A stretch of DNA of 41,865 nucleotides from Clostridiaceae bacterium (GCA_902362365.1 CABIVQ010000029.1:1-41865); one strand, 5' to 3'; positions 16,901-25,548 are shown, counted from the stretch's first letter. Notes: generated from the letters alone by a model not told the origin. A program made the numbers and translations.

Positions 16901-17126
16901 ATACTTTTATTTCAAACCCATTATATCTATTCAATCCATCATTGGTTCCTATCCATATATATCCTCGACTATCTTGATACATTGCTTCTACTGTAGATTG
17001 TGATAATCCATCGTCAATTGTTATATTTTCAAAGTTTATATGCTCCTCAGCATATGCATTATCTACAAATCTATTTACAAATATCAAAGTTATTATAATC
17101 ATTATAATATTTTTGTACATTTTCAT
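13935..17126 (-). CDS. Two-component sensor histidine kinase with double beta-propeller (Reg_prop, Y_Y_Y) sensor
   Basis: A 1063-residue membrane kinase. An N-terminal signal/anchor (KNIIMIIITLIFVN) leads to an extracellular region with 14 propeller-type repeats of the form D-x-x-G-x-(I/L)-W-(I/V)-G-T-x-x-G, enough for two seven-bladed propellers. A Y_Y_Y domain follows (around FYYKLEGYIEDWILVNSNE), then a membrane helix (GAIVLYVGVFLTVIYMQI), a dimerisation domain with SHELRTPLN (phosphoacceptor His845) and a HATPase domain (NLLSNASKF, DTGIGI, GGSGLGLTI). This is the sensor layout of Bacteroides hybrid systems, but with no receiver or AraC domain after the ATPase. I start at 17126, where AAAGGTGAT precedes ATG; an ATG seven codons upstream lacks a ribosome-binding site. 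No response regulator gene is in the window. Confidence 0.9.
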   Translation of the reverse strand: MKMYKNIIMIIITLIFVNRFVDNAYAEEHINFENITIDDGLSQSTVEAMYQDSRGYIWIGTNDGLNRYNGFEIKVYKADKGIENTIASNHILSISEDKKRNLWVGTDNGISKINLDNYSIVNYSYYNDDKRTPYYNINSILITEDETIVMGTSNGLYYYNEENDSFKRILENKNILTSQDIIDIKEDSENNIWIATDTGINKVDKKNKRIYKYESNKENSSSGYKINSLMCDNGGNLWISTYENGIKKLNIKTNKIITYKFDENNKFSIPSNGVRDMIQDKYGTIWIATEKGLSKYIKDDKFITYTNKSYDNNSLINDTVYTIIEDSTGLIWVGTYTGISIFDPTEHIKQYKNDPLDKNSLSNNVIHGIYEDEEGLLWVGTRDKGVNIINMKENEFNYINEGNSNYDLSSDSIKVITGKGNRVWIGTRNGVNEVDKDTMIVKKYTMENGLVSNNIKSLLLDSKGYLWIGTPDGLNILNTKTNEIIDITNTLNEHGISDTYIEDIYEDSSGTYWIGNFILGGLIKINPKDESIKVYMTFDTNNKDNEDDINSIRSIIEDEIGNLWIGTSEGLVKFNKTTENFKRYTDKDGLPNNTIYGVLIDNDGNPWMSTNNGISKFDIKENKFRNLSSTDGLQSNEFNGKAYYKTKDGQFLFGGVKGLNAFYPEDVQDSQYIPKITFDNFEVGGKNYSNIDGLNFNYNDNLFRIKYFIPEYKKNNNVQFYYKLEGYIEDWILVNSNEVIFNKLDPGKYTFKIKARSQNGTIGKESSISFTVNQPLWKTKGAIVLYVGVFLTVIYMQITKVRRLDALINKRTQELNKEMQKNSELLNKVIEAERSKNNYFINLSHELRTPLNVISSVEQLITNLSKSEKGITKEKLEYYMDVMKKNITRLLNLINNIIDTTKVENGKYKITLQEQDIVYIVEETALTLKDAIESLGINFIIDTDVEEKIITCDKYEIERCIVNLLSNASKFTPKDGTIKVDIKDLGKRVMISIEDTGIGIDKKYHETIFNRFNQILDENTEVKGGSGLGLTITKHIIDLHNGEIYVESEKDKGTKFIIILPEK

Positions 17127-17217
17127 TTTTATATCACCTTTTATCATTAAAATTCGTCATATCGTGACATTAAATTAATTATACTATAATTAGATATTAT
17201 TTTATACTTAATATAAA

Positions 17218-17246
17218 AAACGTACCGATTTTTAATCAGTACGTTT
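17218..17246 (-). terminator. Terminator after the second histidine kinase
   Basis: AAACGTACCGAT (17218-17229) and ATCAGTACGTTT (17235-17246) pair with one mismatch and a 5-nt loop. A U6 run follows on the minus strand. It lies about 30 bp downstream of the kinase stop at 17277. Confidence 0.8.
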
Positions 17247-17276
17247 CATACATTTTAATAATTTATATAGAATTAT

Positions 17277-19256
17277 CTAAGTTACTACTTCATAAATATC
17301 AGATAACTCTAACTCAATATTTGAGTTATTAATATTATAAGTTTCATAATAAGAGTCGTTTAAACATTCATTAGGCAATTGTATCTTAAATATACTACCT
17401 ACGTTAACTTCACTATCTACAGTTATATTTCCATTGTGTAAATCTATCATTGATTTAACAATACTTAGCCCTATCCCACTTCCTTCATTCATACGCGTGA
17501 AGGATTTATCCACTTGGACAAATTTATCAAATATAATGTGTTTTACATTATCATTTATTCCTATCCCTTCATCCTTAACTTCTATTTGAACCCACTTTTC
17601 TTTAACTGTTAAATCAACATATATATTCTTATTTTGTTTTGAAAACTTTATAGCATTTGATAATAAGTTAAGTAATACTCTTTCAATCATAGTAGGATCA
17701 CATTTAATTGTATGTTCTTCAACATTAGTATCAAATTGTATATTTATAGATTTTAATAATGCATAATTTACAACCGATAATGTTATATCTTCTGAAATAG
17801 ATACTATATCATAGTTACCAAAGTTAGGTTTCAAAATACCTGTATCTATATTAGATATATCCATGACATTATTTATTAACCTTAACATTCTTTTACAATT
17901 TACATGTAATGGCTTTTTATACTTCTCATACATTAACTTAAAATCTAAATCCTCATTTTCGCTCATTCTATCCAGTAACTGAACTGTAGAATAAAATATA
18001 TTTAAAGGTGTTCTCAATTCATGAGAAATATTAGATATAAATTCATTTTTCTCTTTATCATAAACTTTAAATTTTTCTAATTCTAGTTCTAAACTTATTT
18101 CATCAGAAATATCCATATATGTAGCTGCAATAGCTTTATATCCTTCGGCTGTATTTATTAATTGAACAGAGCAGTCTATAGTTTTATTATATTTTTCATT
18201 TTTTACTATTCCCCTCCATCCTCCATTTTCATTTACAAATTTAATTATTTCATCTTTATTATCTAATGAATTTATTTTATCTTTTAATATTGAATTTAAT
18301 TTATGCATATCAACATTATCTGTTCCACAGTAATTTTCTTTTAATTTTTTATTTGCATATAATACATCTTCATTTTCATCACATATAAACATAAAGCTAT
18401 GCATATTTCTATCACTTAAATTGTAAAAAATACTTAATTTATCATTTAAAACTTTTGTTCTCTGTATATACATATATAATTCAATAAATCCACCAGCAAT
18501 GACTATTAAAGAAAATATATATGTTAAAGATACAGAGGTCAATTTAACATTGAATGATATTCTATTTGCTCCATATATTGCATAAGCTGCTTTTATTGCA
18601 AGCATTAATATACTTGCACTTAAAACTACAAATAAATATTCTTTTTCTTTTATCCCCTTTAATACTAATTTAAACGAGCATATAATATAAACTACCATTA
18701 AAAATAAATTATACATTATGAAAAATTTACTACTTTCGTATATACTAACAGTATTTAATCTATTCTCTAAAAAACCAAATAGTATTGAATACACTATTAT
18801 AAATAATATTGAAGCTATTTTATTATGAGTGAGTAAATTTCTTAACTTATTATTTGATGAAATTGCAATTATAAGTATAAAAATCCTTAGCATTGATGTT
18901 GATACAATAATATAGTTTGAAAGAGTAAATTCAACATAGTAAAAACTAAGATAATCAACTTGACCTAAAATTATTCCCATAGCAAGACATAGATACATTA
19001 GCGAAATAATAAATACAATATCATTTTTTATCCTATAATATGATATTAAACAACTCCCAAATGCTATTATCGCAAGTATAGAATTAAACGATCTTACAAA
19101 TCCTAGAGTAAATTCCAAGTGCGGTGTATTAATATCTCCCAAAAAGAGACGGTTACTAACTAATGCTACTGATATTAATGATAGAATAATTACTATGTAT
19201 CCAAATAACCTTTTTTCTTTGTCTTTAAATTCTTTATCCTTCGAAATTTTTATCAT
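17277..19256 (-). CDS. Membrane-bound sensor histidine kinase with multi-helix N-terminal domain
   Basis: A 659-residue kinase. The N-terminal part (about 20-275) holds roughly eight hydrophobic helices in a MASE-like arrangement, suggesting an intramembrane or small-molecule sensor rather than an extracellular one. A PAS-like segment follows (about 290-390), then SNISHELRTPLNIF with phosphoacceptor His412, and a HATPase domain with NLLSNAIKF, DEGIGI and GSGIGLSIVKS. I start at 19256, where GGGGGG precedes ATG; a longer in-frame start at 19358 falls inside the terminator hairpin of the neighbouring esterase gene and can be dismissed. No response regulator is adjacent. The N-box and tail (ELSDIYEVVT) resemble the kinase remnant at 5580-6057. 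Ligand and output are unknown. Confidence 0.87.
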   Translation of the reverse strand: MIKISKDKEFKDKEKRLFGYIVIILSLISVALVSNRLFLGDINTPHLEFTLGFVRSFNSILAIIAFGSCLISYYRIKNDIVFIISLMYLCLAMGIILGQVDYLSFYYVEFTLSNYIIVSTSMLRIFILIIAISSNNKLRNLLTHNKIASILFIIVYSILFGFLENRLNTVSIYESSKFFIMYNLFLMVVYIICSFKLVLKGIKEKEYLFVVLSASILMLAIKAAYAIYGANRISFNVKLTSVSLTYIFSLIVIAGGFIELYMYIQRTKVLNDKLSIFYNLSDRNMHSFMFICDENEDVLYANKKLKENYCGTDNVDMHKLNSILKDKINSLDNKDEIIKFVNENGGWRGIVKNEKYNKTIDCSVQLINTAEGYKAIAATYMDISDEISLELELEKFKVYDKEKNEFISNISHELRTPLNIFYSTVQLLDRMSENEDLDFKLMYEKYKKPLHVNCKRMLRLINNVMDISNIDTGILKPNFGNYDIVSISEDITLSVVNYALLKSINIQFDTNVEEHTIKCDPTMIERVLLNLLSNAIKFSKQNKNIYVDLTVKEKWVQIEVKDEGIGINDNVKHIIFDKFVQVDKSFTRMNEGSGIGLSIVKSMIDLHNGNITVDSEVNVGSIFKIQLPNECLNDSYYETYNINNSNIELELSDIYEVVT

Positions 19257-19347
19257 AATAAAATCCCCCCTATCTAGCGCATATTTCAGTATATCATAAT
19301 GATAAACTTTTTTTGTTACATTTTGTTTAATTATTTCAATATAATAA

Positions 19348-19386
19348 AAATGCCCCAAGAGGATTAAAAATCCTCTTGAGGCATTT
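19348..19386 (-). terminator. Strong terminator of the sialic-acid operon
   Basis: AAATGCCCCAAGAGGATT (19348-19365) pairs with AATCCTCTTGAGGCATTT (19369-19386) over 18 bp with a single mismatch and a 3-nt loop. A U-rich run follows on the minus strand. It marks the end of the long operon 24 bp after the esterase stop. Confidence 0.92.
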
Positions 19387-19410
19387 AATTACTATTATAT
19401 AAAGTATCTA

Positions 19411-20049
19411 TTAATATTCTCTTATCTTATTTATGACTTCATATAATTTATATGCTAAAATTTTATGAGCTTCTTCAGATAAGTGCATGTAATCATATTC
19501 ACTACAAATTGCATAAGGAGATGGATCAAAAAAGTGACATCCTAGTTCTTCAGCAACCTTTTTGTAAAGTGGTATAAGTTTATATGATTTTTCTGAGCAC
19601 CCTTTACCCATAGTAGCTCCACATTCAACACTTTCAATCTCTGGTCTAATTGGAAGTGGTGCTACAATTAATATATTAGGCTTATTATTTCTAAATGCGA
19701 CTTCAGTATTCTTTACTTTTTTTATTAATCTAGTAAGACCTAATGATATAACATCTGCATTAGCTCCAAAGCGCTCTTTTGTATCATTAGTTCCAAGCAT
19801 TATAATAAGTAAATCAACTGGTTCATGGGTCATTAAACAAGGAACTATATAATTAAGCCCACATAATCCCTCATTTATAGGATCTTCAAAAACTGTAGTT
19901 CTTCCACTTAAGCCTTCTTCTATAACATAGTCTTTTTCTCCTAAAAGATTTTGTAAAATTCCTGTCCAACGTATATTTTTTTCAAATCTAGTTGTATCTT
20001 TTGGGTTATATCCATGTGTATTTGAATCTCCAAAGCATAATATATTCAT
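19411..20049 (-). CDS. SGNH/GDSL-family esterase, candidate sialate O-acetylesterase
   Basis: A 212-residue cytoplasmic SGNH hydrolase. Block I is CFGDSNTHGY (nucleophile Ser), block II contains SGRT, block III is MLGTND, and block V near the C terminus is YDYMHLSEEAH (Asp and His of the triad are in D-x-x-H form: DYMH). It resembles arylesterase/acyl-CoA thioesterase I-like GDSL enzymes. The start at 20049 has TAGGTGAT ahead of it, 8 bp after nanA; a TTG five codons upstream lacks spacing. As last gene in the nan operon it may remove O-acetyl groups from sialic acids so that NanA can use them. That role is inferred from position only. Confidence 0.8.
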   Translation of the reverse strand: MNILCFGDSNTHGYNPKDTTRFEKNIRWTGILQNLLGEKDYVIEEGLSGRTTVFEDPINEGLCGLNYIVPCLMTHEPVDLLIIMLGTNDTKERFGANADVISLGLTRLIKKVKNTEVAFRNNKPNILIVAPLPIRPEIESVECGATMGKGCSEKSYKLIPLYKKVAEELGCHFFDPSPYAICSEYDYMHLSEEAHKILAYKLYEVINKIREY

Positions 20050-20057
20050 GGTATCAC

Positions 20058-20972
20058 CTACCAACTTCTAGTTTCGATTATTGTATTTTGTATATCTTTA
20101 TAAAGTTCAATAAGTCTTTCATCTTCACTTTTAACTGGTAAGAATGGTAAACGAGGTACTCCTATATCTAATCCATCTAATTTAATTAATGATTTTACAC
20201 ATCCATATAAAGATCCAAAACTACACATTCTATATACATATTGAAGCATTATGTTCTGAAGCTTCTTTGCCTTGTCAAATTCATTTCTTTGTATTAATTC
20301 TTCAAGCTTAAGATACAATTCTGGCATACCTGCATATGTACCACCTATACCTGCATCTGCACCCATTATTCTTCCAGCTAAGTATTGTTCATCTGGACCA
20401 TTAAATACTATAAAATCTTCTCCTCCTATAGCTTTAAATCTTGCTATATCGTGAGCTGGATCTGATGAGCATTTAACTCCTATAACTTTTGGGTTTTCGC
20501 ACATTTTTCTTAATAAATTATCTGATAAGTTGAATCCAGTAAGTTGTGGTATATTATATATAAGGAATGGTAAATCGGCTGCCTTTGTTATCTCAGTCCA
20601 GTGAGTATATACACTTTCTTCTCCTAATCTATAATATACACTTGGAACAGCTGATGTTGCATGAGCTCCACATTTTTCTGCATGGCTAGCTAATTCGCAT
20701 GCATGTTTTGTACTAGCACAACCTACATGAACAATTATTGTCATCTTATCTTTTACTTCTTCACAAACAGCTTCTACAACTGCTTTTCTTTCTTCGTTAT
20801 CAAGTAAAAAACCTTCCCCCGTACTTCCACAAACATATAAGCTCTTTATTCCTTTGTTATATAAGTAGTTTACTAATTTTCTTGTAGTATCTAAATCAAC
20901 ATCTCCATTTTCCTTAAATGGCGTATTTAGTGCAACTGTAACATTTTTAAATCTATCTATTGTATAATCCAT
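20058..20972 (-). CDS. nanA: N-acetylneuraminate lyase
   Basis: A 304-residue TIM-barrel aldolase of the DapA/NanA family that cleaves N-acetylneuraminic acid to N-acetylmannosamine and pyruvate. Visible residues: the carboxylate-binding CGSTGEG (48-54), the conserved Tyr139 in YNIPQLTGF, Schiff-base Lys167 in VIGVKCSS, and the sugar-binding loop GADAGIGGTYAGMPE. The TGF following the YNIP motif and the GIGGTY loop favour NanA over dihydrodipicolinate synthase, and NanE and a ROK kinase are directly upstream. It is 2 bp downstream of the ROK gene. Cytoplasmic. Confidence 0.92.
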   Translation of the reverse strand: MDYTIDRFKNVTVALNTPFKENGDVDLDTTRKLVNYLYNKGIKSLYVCGSTGEGFLLDNEERKAVVEAVCEEVKDKMTIIVHVGCASTKHACELASHAEKCGAHATSAVPSVYYRLGEESVYTHWTEITKAADLPFLIYNIPQLTGFNLSDNLLRKMCENPKVIGVKCSSDPAHDIARFKAIGGEDFIVFNGPDEQYLAGRIMGADAGIGGTYAGMPELYLKLEELIQRNEFDKAKKLQNIMLQYVYRMCSFGSLYGCVKSLIKLDGLDIGVPRLPFLPVKSEDERLIELYKDIQNTIIETRSW

Positions 20973-20974
20973 CT

Positions 20975-21886
20975 TTATTCCCCATCCTTTAAGTAATAGT
21001 ATAGTGCCCCAACTAAACCTGCATCGTTACCAAGTTTAGCAGATTCAACTTTTAAATCTAAAGAAAAGTTTGGCATAACTTTTCTCATAACTTTGTCTCT
21101 TAGTTTATCTATAAATAGTTCCTTCTGTTCACTAACAGCTCCACCTACTAGTATAATCTCTGGATTAAAAATATGTACTAACGAAACTAATCCATTTGCT
21201 ATATCTTCTATCCAACTATCAACTATATTACTGATATTTTCATCAGTTGGTATTCTATCGAATATATCTTTACCGTTTATTCCTTTAATATCTAATTCTT
21301 CTTCTACTCTTTTAATTAATGCAGTCATAGATGCATATCTTTCATAGCATCCTCTATTCCCACATGAGCAAGGCTTACCTTCATTATTTATTGAAAAGTG
21401 ACCTATCTCACCACCTATCCCTAAACGTCCATTTAATACTTCTTTGTTTACTACTATTCCGCCACCTACACCTGTTCCAACAGTAATCATCACTACATTT
21501 TCATATCCTTTTGCCTTGCCTAAAAATAATTCTCCTAGTACAGCTGCATTAGCATCATTTATAACTGCAGTTCTTATTTTATATTTTTTCTCTAATTCTT
21601 CTTTTATTTTTGAACCATCATAATTTTTTATATTTCCGCCTGTTCCTATCACTTCACCTTTATCAACATCTATTTGACCTGTAGCTGATACACATATTCC
21701 ACTAATATCATGTATATTATTTTCATCTATAAATACATCTATTGATTTCAAAACCGTTTCAAGTATTGGTGTTTCGTAGTTATCAAAACTTACTGAGTAT
21801 TTATCTAAAATTAATACATCTCCACTTTGGTTTACAAGTGCAATTTTTACAGCTGTACCTCCAATATCAATAGATAAATAGTTCAT
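20975..21886 (-). CDS. nanK: ROK-family sugar kinase, probable N-acetylmannosamine kinase
   Basis: A 303-residue ROK protein without the helix-turn-helix domain of ROK repressors. It has the ATP phosphate loop DIGGTAVKIALV (7-18), catalytic NDANAA, GTGVGGG, the GEIGH segment containing the zinc-ligand His, and the Cys cluster PCSCGNRGCYE that completes the ROK zinc site. NanK phosphorylates N-acetylmannosamine at O6, giving the NanE substrate. The start codon shares one base with the nanE stop (TAATG), so the two are translationally coupled. Glucokinase specificity cannot be excluded by sequence, but the NanE-ROK-NanA order is strong context. Confidence 0.85.
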   Translation of the reverse strand: MNYLSIDIGGTAVKIALVNQSGDVLILDKYSVSFDNYETPILETVLKSIDVFIDENNIHDISGICVSATGQIDVDKGEVIGTGGNIKNYDGSKIKEELEKKYKIRTAVINDANAAVLGELFLGKAKGYENVVMITVGTGVGGGIVVNKEVLNGRLGIGGEIGHFSINNEGKPCSCGNRGCYERYASMTALIKRVEEELDIKGINGKDIFDRIPTDENISNIVDSWIEDIANGLVSLVHIFNPEIILVGGAVSEQKELFIDKLRDKVMRKVMPNFSLDLKVESAKLGNDAGLVGALYYYLKDGE

Positions 21887-22590
21887 TATTTTAACTCTCC
21901 TTTAGCTGCATCTATAAATCTTTTTGCAATTTCTAAAGGTCTGGTTATTGCACCACCTACAACAACTGCAAAAGCACCTGCATCAAGTATCTCTCTTACT
22001 TGATTTGGATAATGAATTCTTCCTTCAGCAATAACTGGTATAGAGATTTCTTTTGATAGTTTACTAACTAATTCTAAATTAGTAATATTAGCATCAATAC
22101 TTTGCTTTGTATATCCATTCATAGTTGTTCCAACAAGATCTACTCCACACTTGTATGCATTAACTCCTTCTTCATAAGTCGAAATGTCTGCCATTAATAC
22201 TATGTCTGGATACTTTTCTTTTATTTCTCTTATAAATGTATTAATAGATGTATCGTTTAATCTTTTGGAGAAAGTACAATCTAAAGCAACGATATCTGTA
22301 TTGGCTTCAACAAGTTGGTCAACTTCTTTCATCGTTGGAGTTATATATACATCTGAATTATCATAATTAGCTTTAATTAATCCAATTACAGGTAAACCTG
22401 TTTCTTCCTTAATCGCTATTACATCTCTTACGCTATTTGTTCTTATAGCAGGAGTTCCTGCTTGTTTTGCAGCTCTTGCCATTAAATACATTATAGATTT
22501 TTCTTCTACATATAGCGGTTCATCTGGTAATGCTTGGCATGAAACTATTACGTTTCCTTTTATTACATCAAATAGTTCCTGCTTCTTCAT
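21886..22590 (-). CDS. nanE: N-acetylmannosamine-6-phosphate 2-epimerase
   Basis: A 234-residue TIM-barrel epimerase that turns ManNAc-6-phosphate into GlcNAc-6-phosphate. Family features include the N-terminal VSCQALPDEPLY, PVIGLIKANY, LMADISTYEEG, VGTTMNGYT, and the C-terminal phosphate loop VIAEGRIHYPNQ...VVVGGAITRP. I start at the ATG at 22590, where GAGGGGGG lies 5 bases upstream; the TTG six codons earlier sits on top of that Shine-Dalgarno. The first 23 bp overlap the 3' end of the ABC ATPase gene, a coupled arrangement that ties catabolism to uptake. Confidence 0.92.
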   Translation of the reverse strand: MKKQELFDVIKGNVIVSCQALPDEPLYVEEKSIMYLMARAAKQAGTPAIRTNSVRDVIAIKEETGLPVIGLIKANYDNSDVYITPTMKEVDQLVEANTDIVALDCTFSKRLNDTSINTFIREIKEKYPDIVLMADISTYEEGVNAYKCGVDLVGTTMNGYTKQSIDANITNLELVSKLSKEISIPVIAEGRIHYPNQVREILDAGAFAVVVGGAITRPLEIAKRFIDAAKGELK

Positions 22591-23605
22591 ACAATCCCCC
22601 CTCTTCAATTTGTTTTGATGCTAAGTGACAAGAAACAAAGTGTTCTTTTCCATCAACTATATAAGACTTCATTTGTGGCGCTTCTGATTTGCAAATATCC
22701 ATACAATGCTTACATCTTGGATGGAAGAAGCATCCACTAGGAGGATTCATTGGACTTGGTACATCACCTTCTAAAACAATTCTTTCCTTTTTATGATTAA
22801 TATCTGCAACTGGTATAGCAGATAATAACGCTTTAGTATATGGATGTAATGTGTTTTTATATAATGATTTTGCATCTGCAAGTTCTACAATCTTCCCAAG
22901 ATACATTACAGCAATTCTATCACTTATATATTCAACTACACTTAAATCATGAGTTATGAATATATATGTTAAATTATGCTTTTCCTTAAGATCCTTAAGT
23001 AAGTTTAGTACCTGCGCTTGTATTGATACATCAAGAGCTGATACTGCCTCATCACAGATTACTAGCTCTGGATTTATTGATAATGCTCTTGCTATACCAA
23101 TTCTTTGACGCTGACCACCTGAAAATTCATGTGGATATCTATCCATATATTCTCTTCTCATGTTTACAGCTTCAAGTAAATCACCAATTATTTTTCTTCT
23201 TTCTTCTTTAGACTTTACTCCAAATTTTTTAAGAGGATCTGAAAGTGATTGGTATATTGTAAATGATGGATTTAAAGAAGAATGTGGATCTTGGAATACT
23301 ATTTGAATCTTCTTACGAGCTAAATCCATCTCGTCTTTTTTTAGTTTAGTAAGATCTCTTTCTCCATCTTCAAAGTTGTATATTATTTCTCCATCAGTAG
23401 CTTTATATAATTGTAATATTGTCTTTCCTAATGTAGTTTTTCCACATCCTGACTCACCAACTAGACCTAAAGTTTCACCTTTATATATTTTTAAATTTAC
23501 ATCATTAACTGCTTTTACATAATTTTTTGATTTTGAAAATGCTCCATCCTTTACTGGAAAGTAGTTCTTAACTCCATTTAATGTTAGTAAAACCTCTTTA
23601 TCCAT
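22568..23605 (-). CDS. Oligopeptide/dipeptide-type ABC transporter ATPase (DppF/OppF type)
   Basis: A 345-residue ATPase with Walker A GESGCGKTT, signature FSGGQRQRIGIARAL, Walker B LVICDEAVSALDVS and switch His ITHDLSV. The C-terminal oligopeptide/HPY extension contains a Cys-rich stretch CFFHPRCKHCMDIC, the site that in DppD/OppD-type ATPases can hold an iron-sulfur cluster or disulfide network. The gene overlaps the preceding ATPase gene by 8 bp and has AAGGAGG before its ATG. Together with the DppD-type subunit it powers the transporter. The operon context suggests sialic acid rather than peptides. Confidence 0.9.
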   Translation of the reverse strand: MDKEVLLTLNGVKNYFPVKDGAFSKSKNYVKAVNDVNLKIYKGETLGLVGESGCGKTTLGKTILQLYKATDGEIIYNFEDGERDLTKLKKDEMDLARKKIQIVFQDPHSSLNPSFTIYQSLSDPLKKFGVKSKEERRKIIGDLLEAVNMRREYMDRYPHEFSGGQRQRIGIARALSINPELVICDEAVSALDVSIQAQVLNLLKDLKEKHNLTYIFITHDLSVVEYISDRIAVMYLGKIVELADAKSLYKNTLHPYTKALLSAIPVADINHKKERIVLEGDVPSPMNPPSGCFFHPRCKHCMDICKSEAPQMKSYIVDGKEHFVSCHLASKQIEEGGLYEEAGTI

Positions 23606-24605
23606 TTAAAACCACCTCCTTATACTTTATACAACGTACCATGTGAGTACTTTCATTAATTAATTGTTCCTCAGGCATTTGTTCATCACACTCTTTGCAG
23701 TAGTAATCACATCTAGGTGCAAATTGACATCCCGTTGGTCTATCAAACGGATCTGGTGTAGCCCCGCGAATAGGATTTATTTCTTGGTCTGCACCTTTTC
23801 CTAGCACTGGTATAGATTTTAATAATGCCTTTGTGTAAGGATGTGATGGATTTTCTAGAACTTCTTTTGCACTACCGCTTTCTATGATGTTACCCATATA
23901 CATAACTGCAACATCATCAGCTAACTCACATACAACCCCCATATCATGGGTAATTAGCATTATTGCTGTATTGTATTCTCTTTTTAATTTATCCATTAAT
24001 TCAAATATTTGAGCTTGAATAGTAACATCCAGTGCAGTTGTTGGTTCGTCTGCTATTAGCACTTTTGGATTACAACTCATAGCCATTGCTATCATTGCTC
24101 TTTGTCTCATACCACCTGAGAATTCATGTGGATACTGGTCTATCCTTTTTTCAGCAAGAGGTATTCCCATATCTTTTAGTAATTTTAAAGCTCTTTCTTT
24201 AGCTTCTTTTTTAGAAATCTTTTCATGAGTTCTAATCATCTCAACTATCTGCCAACCTATTGTATAAACTGGATTTAATGCAGTCATTGGATCTTGGAAT
24301 ATCATTGCTATATCTTTACCACGAAGTTGTCTCATTTCTTTTGAATTTCTTTCAAGCTCATGTATTTTAATATCACGCCCATTTTCATCGTGATATATAA
24401 TTTCTCCTTCTTCTATTCTTGAGAACTTTGGTAAAAGCTGCATTATAGATGAAGCTGTAACACTTTTTCCACAACCAGATTCACCAACTATACATAAAGT
24501 TTTACCTCTTTTAATATCCATTGACACACCGTTTAATGCTTTATTACATCTATTGTTAGCATAAAAATATGTCTTTAAATTTTTAACTGAAATAATTTTA
24601 TCCAT
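23598..24605 (-). CDS. Oligopeptide/dipeptide-type ABC transporter ATPase (DppD/OppD type)
   Basis: A 335-residue ATPase with Walker A GESGCGKSV, signature FSGGMRQRAMIAMAM, Walker B VLIADEPTTALDVT and switch His ITHDMGV. The C-terminal HPY region has CQFAPRCDYYCKEC plus a later Cys (MVRCI), matching the four-cysteine pattern of this family. It is 9 bp downstream of the permease gene and overlaps the next ATPase gene. Family knowledge says the D-F pair act as a heterodimer at the cytoplasmic face of the B-C permease pair. Confidence 0.9.
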   Translation of the reverse strand: MDKIISVKNLKTYFYANNRCNKALNGVSMDIKRGKTLCIVGESGCGKSVTASSIMQLLPKFSRIEEGEIIYHDENGRDIKIHELERNSKEMRQLRGKDIAMIFQDPMTALNPVYTIGWQIVEMIRTHEKISKKEAKERALKLLKDMGIPLAEKRIDQYPHEFSGGMRQRAMIAMAMSCNPKVLIADEPTTALDVTIQAQIFELMDKLKREYNTAIMLITHDMGVVCELADDVAVMYMGNIIESGSAKEVLENPSHPYTKALLKSIPVLGKGADQEINPIRGATPDPFDRPTGCQFAPRCDYYCKECDEQMPEEQLINESTHMVRCIKYKEVVLNG

Positions 24606-24614
24606 ATTGTCCCC

Positions 24615-25538
24615 CTATTCAACACTTGTAGGATCGGTAGAATCTCTTAGTCCGTCCCCTACGAAGTTAATACTCATAACGAACAGTGAAATAACTATAC
24701 CAACAGGTAACCACATCCACCAGTTATTTTGTAATGTAAATAAATCTTGTGAAGCATTTAAGATATTACCCCATGTTGCTATCTCAAGAGGAACACCTAG
24801 TCCTAAGAAGCTAAGAGCTGCTTCCTCTAAAATAAACATTGCTGTACTTAAAGTAATATTTACTGCTATTGGACCTATTATATTTGGAAGCATATGCTTG
24901 TAACAAATTATAAAGTCATTTAAACCAAATACCTTTAGTGACTGTACGTACTCTTCTTCTCTTATAGATAAAATTTGTGATCTTGCCATTCTAAATACAC
25001 TTCCCCAACCACAAATTATAAATATAATCACTATATTTGAAGCACTTTGACCTATTATTGAAACTAACATTAATACTAATATTAATTGAGGGAATGACAT
25101 GAATATTTCAGATATTCTAACTAAAATCTTATCTAAAATACCACCCTTATATCCACTATAGCATCCTAAGATAACTCCTATAAAAGAACATCCTAAAGCA
25201 CTACCAAAACCGATTAATATTGATAATCTTCCACCATATAATATTCTTGAGAATATATCTCTTCCTATTTTATCTGTTCCTAATATGTGATCACTTGATG
25301 GTGGTTTTAATATGTTTTTCATATCAACAGATAATGGATCATATTTAGTTAGCAGTGGTGCACATATACAAGCAAGTAATATAACCGTAAATATTACAAG
25401 ACCTACTGTTGTAAGCTTATTAGAAAATAATTTCTTTATTGATCTATTTCCAGATTCCTTAAATGTTTTATTTTCTTCTCTTTCCTTAATTTTATCGAAC
25501 TTTTTATATAATCTCTTTTTAGGCGATAAAAAATCCAT
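24615..25538 (-). CDS. Oligopeptide/dipeptide-type ABC transporter permease (DppC/OppC type)
   Basis: A 307-residue permease. A long polar N-terminal tail (rich in Lys and Glu) precedes the first membrane helix, as in OppC. The family motif HILGTDKIGRDIFSRILYGG is complete, and the EAA loop reads SLKVFGLNDFIICYKHMLP. I begin at 25538 because AGGGGGAA lies 4 bases upstream; an in-frame start seven codons earlier falls within the 3' end of the B-type permease gene and overlaps the Shine-Dalgarno. Six membrane segments are expected. Confidence 0.9.
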   Translation of the reverse strand: MDFLSPKKRLYKKFDKIKEREENKTFKESGNRSIKKLFSNKLTTVGLVIFTVILLACICAPLLTKYDPLSVDMKNILKPPSSDHILGTDKIGRDIFSRILYGGRLSILIGFGSALGCSFIGVILGCYSGYKGGILDKILVRISEIFMSFPQLILVLMLVSIIGQSASNIVIIFIICGWGSVFRMARSQILSIREEEYVQSLKVFGLNDFIICYKHMLPNIIGPIAVNITLSTAMFILEEAALSFLGLGVPLEIATWGNILNASQDLFTLQNNWWMWLPVGIVISLFVMSINFVGDGLRDSTDPTSVE

Positions 25539-25548
25539 ATGCTTCCCC

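Noticed and set aside
19257..19358. Extended N terminus of the second histidine kinase
   Set aside because: The longer start lies within the terminator hairpin of the sialic-acid operon, and the internal ATG at 19256 has a strong GGGGGG site.
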